Shown here piece after piece: positions 1 through 5,171 of a stretch of DNA of 20,176 nt. The position numbers were made by a program, and so were the translations under genes. The notes under the pieces were generated by a model. That model was given only the letters and a program-made list of their open reading frames with translations, did no database searches and was not told the origin of the DNA. Every line of letters starts with the position of its first letter. Position 1 is the first letter of the stretch. The stretch is from a virus: positions 1 to 20,176 of the IMG/VR virus record IMGVR_UViG_3300036846_000048; one strand, 5' to 3'.

Positions 1-378
1 GTCAAGGCCGCCGACATCATCTCGATCGAGACGCCGACCGGCACAACGATCGATCCGCTCGATTATTGGATCGAGGAGCGGTCCGGCAAGATCCAGCTGG
101 TGACCACCGGCGGCGAGATCGTGGTGCACTATAGCGGCGGCTACGTCGTGCCCGACGAGACGCCACCAGCGCTCAAGCAGGCGATGGAATTGATGATCCG
201 AGAATCGATGGCGCTGGCGCAGCGCATGCTCAATTCCGGAATCCGATCAATGACGCACAAAGAGGCTCGGGTTCAATTTTTTGATCCGCTGGCGCTGCTA
301 ACAAAGACGCAAGGCTTTGGCTTCGCCACCACCGCAGCCAATCAGCTGCTGATGAAATACGTCCGTTTCGAAGTATGA
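1..378 (+). CDS. Head-tail connector protein (gp6-like), C-terminal part
   Basis: This frame is open from the first base and ends with TGA at 376-378, so the start lies upstream and about 125 residues are visible. The visible protein has a beta-rich stretch (LDYWIEERSGKIQL, then VVHYSGGYVVPDETPPALKQA) followed by an alpha-helical tail. The pattern 'Y-x-G-G-Y ... P..LKQA' just before a helix is typical of HK97 gp6 / phiE125 gp8-type connectors, which form the ring joining the portal to the tail. Its place at the head of a neck and tail cluster agrees. The role is inferred from motif and position, without a database hit. Its stop overlaps the next gene's start by 4 nt (ATGA). Confidence 0.7.
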   Translation, partial: VKAADIISIETPTGTTIDPLDYWIEERSGKIQLVTTGGEIVVHYSGGYVVPDETPPALKQAMELMIRESMALAQRMLNSGIRSMTHKEARVQFFDPLALLTKTQGFGFATTAANQLLMKYVRFEV

Positions 379-743
379 AAATCCTAGCATTGTTGTTGCT
401 GCTCGCCCCGATCACGGCGCAGGCCTGCGACGTTCATTTCGGCTGCAACGACGGCCGCATGACGATCGACGGCAAGAGCTATCCGATCGTTTGCGATCGC
501 AAGACCGGCGAGAATGGCGGCGGCACCGTTGGCTCATGGTTCCGCGCCAACGGCAAGCCTGGCCCCGGCAAGGTCGCAGTCGGCACGCCGATGATCCCGA
601 CGTCGCCGCCGCTCTGTTTCGACTGTTTCGTGCATGTCGCCTCGAGTTTTAGTTTCAGCAATGGCTGCGTCGGCACTTCGTCTGCAGGCTTCCGCGCGCT
701 GCAGGCGTGCTCGGGCAGCAAGTTCACCATCGCGCGCCGCTAA
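375..743 (+). CDS. Small exported cysteine-rich protein, possible L,D-transpeptidase-like
   Basis: This 122-residue protein starts at an ATG overlapping the upstream stop (ATGA) and has no clear ribosome binding site. Residues 1-17 are a textbook signal peptide: Lys2, a leucine-rich core and an AQA cleavage site before Cys18. It is not a lipobox, since position -3 is Ala. The mature part has seven cysteines (18, 24, 40, 81, 84, 98, 112), suggesting disulphides in the periplasm. Residues 85-119 run F-V-H87 ... S95-N-G97-C98-V, then a hydrophobic helix and a final beta strand. This order recalls the His / S-x-G-C core of YkuD-type L,D-transpeptidases, and GTP at 70-72 could be the usual TP motif. 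A secreted protein between neck genes is unexpected, so it may be a moron acting on host peptidoglycan. The enzyme call is tentative; export is well supported. Confidence 0.5.
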   Translation: MKILALLLLLAPITAQACDVHFGCNDGRMTIDGKSYPIVCDRKTGENGGGTVGSWFRANGKPGPGKVAVGTPMIPTSPPLCFDCFVHVASSFSFSNGCVGTSSAGFRALQACSGSKFTIARR

Positions 744-747
744 AAAA

Positions 748-1137
748 ATGGTCGGCTTCAATTTTCAGATGGAAGGCCTCGACGCCATCGCCGCGCGAAT
801 TGACGGTATGGTGCACAAGCTTGCGCACGCCAAGGCCGTCGATGTCGGCCAGGTGCTGAGCGAGTGGCAGACCAAAGACATGCACCGGCGGCGGCCGTTC
901 ACAATGCGCAGCCGCCGCAAGGGCAGGGCGGTGACGGTCGTCCGTCCACACTCGCGCTATGAGATGCAGCATTCGCATCGGTTTCAGATGAAGGTCCGGC
1001 GGCGGCTCAAACGCAAACCCGACGCCGCAATCCCGTTGGTGCGGCGGCGCTGGTCGACGCGGCCGATCCTGCGCGCTGAGCTCGAGGAGCAACTTTCCCA
1101 GCGCGTGCACGAATTGCGCGAACGCTTGAAGTGGTGA
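748..1137 (+). CDS. Basic neck/tail-completion protein (HK97 gp10-like candidate)
   Basis: I choose the ATG at 748, 4 nt after the previous stop. The same frame is open further upstream (ATG at 634), but that part overlaps the secreted protein and is not needed. The product has 129 residues. It opens with a short strand and the phrase F-Q-M-E-G-L-D-A-I, the way many HK97 gp10-family proteins start ('...i.Gld.l...l'). It continues with a helix and a strongly basic middle and C-terminus (MRSRRKGR, VRRRLKRK, VRRRWSTR). Genes of this size here usually encode a neck or tail-completion component bridging connector and tail terminator. No Shine-Dalgarno is visible, so translation may be coupled to the gene before. 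Family assignment is moderate, based on position and the N-terminal pattern. Confidence 0.55.
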   Translation: MVGFNFQMEGLDAIAARIDGMVHKLAHAKAVDVGQVLSEWQTKDMHRRRPFTMRSRRKGRAVTVVRPHSRYEMQHSHRFQMKVRRRLKRKPDAAIPLVRRRWSTRPILRAELEEQLSQRVHELRERLKW

Positions 1138-1141
1138 TCGC

Positions 1142-1483
1142 ATGGCGGTCAATTTTTCGACCATCGTCTACTCGCCAAATTATGACATGTGGGCGCGGCC
1201 GATCACGGTGACGCCAGCCTCTGGCACCGGCGCCTATCAGGCCCGCGGTATCTACAACCGCAACCGGCTCAACGTCGTGCTCGAGGACGGTTCGATTTTC
1301 ACCGAGCAGGAAACCATCCTCGACATCTTGATGGTCGAATTTCCGGTGCTGCCCAAGCAGGGCGATCAGATCGACGTTCCCGCCGATGGCGACATTCCCG
1401 GCGAGGGCTCGTTCACCGTCACCTCGACCTGGGACAATGGCGGCGGCGAGCTCAACATGCACCTGCGGGAATTGACGCCTTGA
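1142..1483 (+). CDS. Small head-closure / head-tail joining protein candidate
   Basis: This 113-residue, predominantly beta-strand protein starts 4 nt after the basic neck protein. The second half contains EFPVLPKQGDQIDV (about residues 67-80), then a strand, a D-N-G-G-G-E turn and a last strand L-N-M-H-L-R-E-L. A 'P..GD.I.v' motif near the end followed by a hairpin is the usual layout of head-closure or stopper proteins of the lambda FII / HK97 gp7 type, which plug the connector and receive the tail. Size and location between neck and terminator genes support this, but overall similarity is weak and another small beta-barrel neck component is possible. Its TGA overlaps the TTG start of the next gene. 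Confidence 0.5.
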   Translation: MAVNFSTIVYSPNYDMWARPITVTPASGTGAYQARGIYNRNRLNVVLEDGSIFTEQETILDILMVEFPVLPKQGDQIDVPADGDIPGEGSFTVTSTWDNGGGELNMHLRELTP

Positions 1484-2130
1484 GCAACGGCAACAGCGAC
1501 GCCTACAACATTCGCGACGCCTTTTATAATTTGTTGGTCGCGGATTCGTTTTTTGCTGGTTACACGACCCGCAAGAACAAGATGAATCCGGTGCAGAAAG
1601 ATCAGATCCCCTACCTCGGCGTTTATTTGGTCGGCGAGGTGATGCTGCCCGACGGCGATGCCAATCACGGCGATGTGCGTTTCATCCATACCGCGCGCAT
1701 CGGCTTCTCGGTGATCGTCAAGAATAGCGATCAGAATCTCGCCGAAGAAATGGCCGACCAGGCTTTTTGGCGGATCATGACCACGGCGTACACCGATCCG
1801 CATCTGATGAACGTCCTGCACAACAACAATCCGGATGGCGTCGGCATCGAAGGCATTGCCCGCGGCGTCCGGCAAATGGTTTTCGGCGCGCCGTCGACCG
1901 ACAACGAAACGCCGTTTGTCGAAAATCAGTATGAGGCCAGCTGCACCTGGCGTTCGATGTGGGATCCGGTGATCACCGACACGCTCGACGAGATCGATGT
2001 CACCGTCGCGCTCGACAACAAGGATCCGGCGAGCATGCCGCCGATCGTCATCAAATACGATTTCACGCAGTCGGCTCGAGCTCCGCTGCGTCGACCATGG
2101 CTGTCAGCTCGAGATCAACGGAGGAACTAA
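1480..2130 (+). CDS. Tail terminator-like protein (Mu gp37 position)
   Basis: The most likely start is TTG at 1480, overlapping the upstream TGA (TTGA). The open frame continues leftwards to 1189, but that would overlap the previous gene completely, and the first in-frame ATG falls inside the conserved N-terminal region. From TTG the product has 216 residues. It begins with a helix (AYNIRDAFYNLLVADSFF), continues with strands (IPYLGVYLVGEVM; RIGFSVIVKN) and the helix NLAEEMADQAFWRIM. Helix, then strand pair, then 'a...ia.ai...l' is the fold order of phage tail terminators, which cap the tube and set tail-head joining. In Mu, gp37 occupies the same place immediately before the DUF2635 gene and the sheath. 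Function is inferred from fold pattern and synteny. Confidence 0.65.
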   Translation: MSNGNSDAYNIRDAFYNLLVADSFFAGYTTRKNKMNPVQKDQIPYLGVYLVGEVMLPDGDANHGDVRFIHTARIGFSVIVKNSDQNLAEEMADQAFWRIMTTAYTDPHLMNVLHNNNPDGVGIEGIARGVRQMVFGAPSTDNETPFVENQYEASCTWRSMWDPVITDTLDEIDVTVALDNKDPASMPPIVIKYDFTQSARAPLRRPWLSARDQRRN

Positions 2131-2132
2131 CA

Positions 2133-2426
2133 ATGGTCAACGGATCTCCCTTGACGCCAACCCAGCAGCTCAGGGCCCGTCAAGAGCGCATGCGGAAATT
2201 GCACGAGCGGCCCAGCGTGCGCGTTCAGCCTGCCAATGCTGACATGCGGCGGCTGCTCAAGCATCCGAAGGCGGGCGGCTTCCGCGGCGAGGGCTCGATG
2301 GAATGGCCCGACGACATGTTCACCCGCAAGCGCTTACGCGATGGCGACATCACCATCGTCGAACGCAACGGTGAGCAGCAGCAGCGCAGCAGCGGCCGCG
2401 GGCATCAGCGCGCGCGTTCTGAGTGA
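2133..2426 (+). CDS. DUF2635 protein (Mu gp38-like)
   Basis: The ATG at 2133 has a good upstream Shine-Dalgarno (ACGGAGG at about 2118-2124), giving a 97-residue protein. The core, about residues 30-83, contains VRVQPAN, L-L-K-H-P, G-S-M-E-W-P-D-D and finally R-K-R-L-R-D-G-D-I-T. This pattern (R.RP.N ... W..D..w.RRl.DGDV) is the signature of DUF2635, a small protein of unknown role that in Mu-like phages sits directly before the tail sheath. The first 25 residues and the Gln/Ser-rich end (GEQQQRSSGRGHQRARSE) look disordered. The 38-nt gap to the sheath gene holds only the sheath ribosome binding site and no obvious hairpin. Confidence 0.8.
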   Translation: MVNGSPLTPTQQLRARQERMRKLHERPSVRVQPANADMRRLLKHPKAGGFRGEGSMEWPDDMFTRKRLRDGDITIVERNGEQQQRSSGRGHQRARSE

Positions 2427-2451
2427 CTTCGATCTGAAAATCCACATAACT

Positions 2452-2457
2452 AGGAGG
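2452..2457 (+). promoter_or_regulatory. Strong ribosome binding site of the sheath gene
   Basis: A perfect AGGAGG lies 7 nt upstream of the ATG at 2465. It is the strongest such site in the window, consistent with the sheath being needed in many copies per virion. Confidence 0.85.
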
Positions 2458-2464
2458 CATCACG

Positions 2465-4051
2465 ATGCCGATCTCATTTGCTGCAATCCCTCAAAACATC
2501 AAGGTGCCTTTGTACTGGGTTGAGGTCGATCCGTCGAAGGCCGGTCTGCCGTCGATCAATCTGCGGGCGCTGCTGGTCGGCGTCATGACCAGCGACGGCA
2601 ATGCTACACCCGACACGGCGATCCCGATCGGTACGCAGGCGCAGGCTGATGAAGCCTTTGGCGCGGGCTCTGAGCTCAGCCGAATGGTGCAAGCCTACTA
2701 CTCGAATAATTTTGCAAATGAGCTCTGGTGCTTGCCGGTGGCTGAGCCGACCGGCGGCAGTGCTGCAACCGGATCGGTCGTTATCGCTACGCCACCGACG
2801 GCGGCGGGAACGATCCATCTCTACGTCGCGGGCACGCATGTGCCGGTCAACATCATGACCACGGACACCGTTGACGACATCGGCTCAGCGATCGCCGATG
2901 CGATCAACAGCTACTATCTCGACACCGCCGTGGCATTGCCGGTCACTGCGGTCAACACCGCTGGCACGGTGGCGCTGACGGCGCTGTTCACCGGCGTCAA
3001 CGGCAACGAGATCACCGTCACGATGAACTATTACGGTTCGGTCGGCGGCGAATTCACACCGACAGGGCTGGGGATAACGCTGCCGAGCGGCGGCATGCTC
3101 GCGGGCGGCGTCGGCACGCCGATGTTCGACACCGCGATCGCCAACATCAACAAAGAAGCATTCGAATATGTCGCCATGCCCTACACCGACAGCAATTCGC
3201 TGTTTGCGTGGGATCAGGAATTTGGCTTCACCGATCAGGGCCGCTGGGGCTGGATGCGCGAGCAGTTCGGGCACGTCTTTTCGGCGAAGCGCGGCAGCTA
3301 CGCGAGTTTCTTGACGTTCGGCGAGACGCTCAATTCCGGCGTCGAGTCGATCTTGGCATTCGAGCTGACCTGTCCGTCGCCGATGTTCGAAGTCGCTGCC
3401 GCCTATGCGGCGAAAGCACAGCGCGCCCTGATCAACGATCCGGCCAGGCCGCTGCAGACGCTTGCCCTGAACAACATCAAGGCGGCGCCGCTGAAAGATC
3501 GGTGGGATTTTCAGGAGCTCAATTCGCTGGCCTCGACTGGCTTTGCCATTCAGGAAGTCGGCAGCGATCAGCAGCCGATGATCCTGCGCGAGCAGACGAC
3601 CTACCAACTTAACCTCTATGGCCAAAGCGATGACGCCTATGAATTGGTGACCACGCTGGCCACGCTGGCCAAGGTGCTGCGCAATCAAAAGCAGGCGATC
3701 ACCAGCAAATATCCGCGCAGCAAGCTTGCTGATGACGGCACGCGGTTCGGACCGGGCCAGGCGATCGTTACGCCCGGCATCATCAAGGCCGAGCTCGTCA
3801 ACGAGTATCAGCTCGATATGTGGAACGGCCTGGTCGAGAATCTGAGAGAGTTCAAGGCTAACCTCATAGTCGAACGTGACAGCTCAAACCCCAACCGCCT
3901 GAACGTGCTCTATCCTCCGGATCTCATCAACCAGCTGCGGATCTTCGCGGTGCTGGCGCAATTCCGCTTGCAGTATGACCGCGGCATCGACCTGCAGATC
4001 ATCGGCCAGGCACCGCCGCCGTTCCAGGCTTCCGGCGGCACGCCGCAGTAA
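2465..4051 (+). CDS. Tail sheath protein (Mu gpL-like)
   Basis: This 528-residue protein is of normal length for a myovirus sheath (about 500 residues). The N-terminus matches the family layout: 'I-P-Q-N-I-K-V-P-L-Y ... K-A-G ... LRALLVGVM', then 'AQADEAFGAGSELSRMVQAYY', the usual A..fG.GS.l..M helix. The middle is a beta-rich insertion domain. The conserved C-terminal part includes RPLQTLALNNI, LKDRWDF, a helix-strand section ending in TTYQLNLYG, and final strands before the helical end. Sheath subunits polymerise around the tube and contract to drive it through the cell envelope. The gene follows DUF2635 and precedes the tube, as in Mu. The C-terminal proline-rich tail (QAPPPFQASGGTPQ) looks flexible. 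Confidence is high. Confidence 0.93.
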   Translation: MPISFAAIPQNIKVPLYWVEVDPSKAGLPSINLRALLVGVMTSDGNATPDTAIPIGTQAQADEAFGAGSELSRMVQAYYSNNFANELWCLPVAEPTGGSAATGSVVIATPPTAAGTIHLYVAGTHVPVNIMTTDTVDDIGSAIADAINSYYLDTAVALPVTAVNTAGTVALTALFTGVNGNEITVTMNYYGSVGGEFTPTGLGITLPSGGMLAGGVGTPMFDTAIANINKEAFEYVAMPYTDSNSLFAWDQEFGFTDQGRWGWMREQFGHVFSAKRGSYASFLTFGETLNSGVESILAFELTCPSPMFEVAAAYAAKAQRALINDPARPLQTLALNNIKAAPLKDRWDFQELNSLASTGFAIQEVGSDQQPMILREQTTYQLNLYGQSDDAYELVTTLATLAKVLRNQKQAITSKYPRSKLADDGTRFGPGQAIVTPGIIKAELVNEYQLDMWNGLVENLREFKANLIVERDSSNPNRLNVLYPPDLINQLRIFAVLAQFRLQYDRGIDLQIIGQAPPPFQASGGTPQ

Positions 4052-4064
4052 GCAAACAAACAAG

Positions 4065-4094
4065 CATCGCCGCCGCCGCTAAGCTGCGGCGATG
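4065..4094 (+). promoter_or_regulatory. Hairpin between sheath and tube genes
   Basis: CATCGCCGC (4065-4073) and GCGGCGATG (4086-4094) form a perfect 9-bp GC-rich stem with a 12-nt loop, 14 nt after the sheath stop. No T-run follows, so it is not a classical intrinsic terminator. It could be an attenuator, a processing site or an mRNA 3'-end stabiliser that sets sheath versus downstream expression. It sits in the largest non-coding gap of the window (4052-4134), which otherwise holds only the tube ribosome binding site. Confidence 0.45.
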
Positions 4095-4117
4095 AGCTCT
4101 CGCGCCCTTATCAGCTC

Positions 4118-4126
4118 AGAAAGGAG
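4118..4126 (+). promoter_or_regulatory. Ribosome binding site of the tube gene
   Basis: AGAAAGGAG ends 8 nt before the ATG at 4135. Together with the hairpin upstream it makes the tube gene independently translated rather than coupled to the sheath. Confidence 0.75.
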
Positions 4127-4134
4127 CTCACGTC

Positions 4135-4500
4135 ATGGCTCAGAGATTTGCCGGAATTGCCTACCTGAAAGTCGACGGTGTGCAGCTCGCACTCCGCGGC
4201 AACTTGAACGTCTCACCGAGCTCGGTCGAAAGAACGATGCTCGCTGGCCAAGATGGCGTGCACGGCTATCAGGAACTGCCGCGCGTGCCGTATATCGAGG
4301 GCGACATGTCGGCCGTGCCTGGCTTGCTGCTCGAGGATCTCGAGGCGCAGACCGACGTCACTGTCGTCGCCGTGCTCGCCAACGGCATGCAATACAGCCT
4401 GACCGGCGGCACCTGCAAAGCAGGCTTCGAAGAAAACGCCCGCGATGGTCAATTCCGCGTTCGCTGGGAAGGCCTCGCCTGCCAGGAAATCACGCTCTAA
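4135..4500 (+). CDS. Tail tube protein (Mu gpM-like)
   Basis: This 121-residue protein has the pattern of the Mu gpM / phage tail tube family: an N-terminal strand 'AYLKVDGVQLALRGNLNVSPSSVERTM', a central GVHGYQELPRVPYIEGDM, the helix LLEDLEAQ, and closing strands 'NGMQYSLTGGTCKAGFEENARDGQFRVRWEG'. The 'G-Y-x-E-x-P-x-x-P-x-I-E-G' phrase and the final 'EGQ..vrFeG' style strand are typical. Tube subunits stack as hexamers inside the sheath and form the DNA conduit. The position immediately after the sheath and before the chaperone is the standard order. Confidence 0.9.
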   Translation: MAQRFAGIAYLKVDGVQLALRGNLNVSPSSVERTMLAGQDGVHGYQELPRVPYIEGDMSAVPGLLLEDLEAQTDVTVVAVLANGMQYSLTGGTCKAGFEENARDGQFRVRWEGLACQEITL

Positions 4501-4509
4501 GAGGCGCTA

Positions 4510-5007
4510 ATGTCAGAAACAGTCAGACCATTGCGTGAGGGCTTTGTGCGGCCAGTCGAGGACGTGGTCGAGCACATGGAGCCGCTCGAGACCCCAAGCG
4601 GCGCGCCGCCGCGTGATCCGCTGCCACCGGAAATGAAGCTGACCGAGCATCCGCCCGAGCCGCCGATCGATCCTTATGAGGAAGTGCGCAGGGACATTGC
4701 CGACAGAGCGGAAAAATGGCCGATCACCGTGCAATTGCTTTATCGGCCGATCCGCGATGTCGATGGCAAGGAGCTCACAGCCTTGACGTTCCGCGAGCCA
4801 CGCGCCGCCGAGATCAATCGCATCGGCAACCCGACGCGCGTGCTGTGGGACAGCGAGATCGTCGTCGAGGAACGCAAAATGACGTTCATCATGGCGTCGC
4901 TGTCCGGCATCCTGCCGCCGATCCTCGAGCAGATGGATCCGCGCGACTGGAATTCTTGCGCACTTCGCCTGCGCAAGTTTTTTATAGCCGATCTGCGGGC
5001 GTGGTGA
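4510..5007 (+). CDS. Tail assembly chaperone, zero-frame product (Mu gp41 / P2 gpE-like)
   Basis: The ATG at 4510 follows GAGG (4501-4504) and yields 165 residues. The first 65 residues are acidic, proline-rich and probably disordered. The conserved domain begins near residue 75: ITVQLLYRPIRDVDGKELTALTFREPRAAEI, ending with MTFIMASLSGILPPILEQMDPRDW and a short helix. This is the 'E/41/14' chaperone family: a beta hairpin carrying 'l.y.p...dG.e...l.lR.P...dl', then a helix containing 'la.l.gl....i..ld..D'. Such proteins coat the tape measure during tube assembly. Near the end of the gene lies a run of six T (4978-4983), after which a -1 shift enters a further open frame. Confidence 0.85.
   Translation: MSETVRPLREGFVRPVEDVVEHMEPLETPSGAPPRDPLPPEMKLTEHPPEPPIDPYEEVRRDIADRAEKWPITVQLLYRPIRDVDGKELTALTFREPRAAEINRIGNPTRVLWDSEIVVEERKMTFIMASLSGILPPILEQMDPRDWNSCALRLRKFFIADLRAW
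4977..4983 (+). promoter_or_regulatory. Probable -1 ribosomal frameshift site
   Basis: The zero-frame codons AAG TTT TTT ATA contain the in-phase heptamer G-TTT-TTT. A P-site Phe tRNA on the second TTT can slip back one base and still pair with TTT. The -1 frame then continues from TAT at 4983 to TGA at 5169-5171, while the zero frame stops at 5005-5007. P2 uses a T-run slippery site at the equivalent place between E and E', and frameshifting here is conserved across tailed phages. The downstream stimulatory structure was not assessed. Confidence 0.7.
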
Positions 5008-5171
5008 TCACGCAGGTCGACGACTCCCTGGTGTTGGATTGCTACCGCCTCGCCAGCTATTACAAGCTTGATCCCCGCATTTTTCTCGACATGCCGATCA
5101 GCGAGGTGCGCTTGCACGCGCAGCGCACCATCGAGCTCGAGATGAGCAAACGCCCGCCGCCTGGTGATTGA
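4983..5171 (+). CDS. Chaperone -1 frame extension (Mu gp42-type / P2 E'-like part)
   Basis: This 62-codon segment in the -1 frame fills the space between the zero-frame chaperone stop and the tape measure start. It encodes a helical segment VDDSLVLDCYRLASYYKLD followed by a short helix 'ISEVRLHAQRTIELEMSKR'. The pattern 'll....ryy..dp..fl.mpl.e...h...t..l' is what second-part tail chaperones look like. If produced by frameshifting, the fusion would be about 220 residues (158 from the first frame plus 62). The alternative is independent initiation at GTG 5001 or 5004, giving about 55-56 residues with the upstream TGA overlapping. No Shine-Dalgarno supports that, so I favour frameshifting. Its stop overlaps the tape measure ATG by one base (TGATG). 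Confidence 0.65.
   Translation, partial: YSRSAGVVITQVDDSLVLDCYRLASYYKLDPRIFLDMPISEVRLHAQRTIELEMSKRPPPGD

Noticed and set aside
634-747. Upstream extension of the basic neck protein to ATG 634
   Set aside because: It would overlap the secreted protein gene by about 110 nt and adds only Arg/Ala/Ser-rich shadow sequence; the family-like start is at 748.
4065-4094. Intrinsic terminator after the sheath gene
   Set aside because: The stem is good but no T-run follows, and essential tail genes continue downstream, so it is listed only as a hairpin.
4092-4538. 148-codon + strand frame starting within the hairpin
   Set aside because: It overlaps the tube gene throughout, is Arg-rich, and no ribosome binding site precedes it.
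5001-5171. Independent GTG-initiated small gene downstream of the chaperone
   Set aside because: No Shine-Dalgarno is seen before GTG 5001/5004, and the T-run plus conserved family arrangement favour frameshifting; kept only as an alternative.
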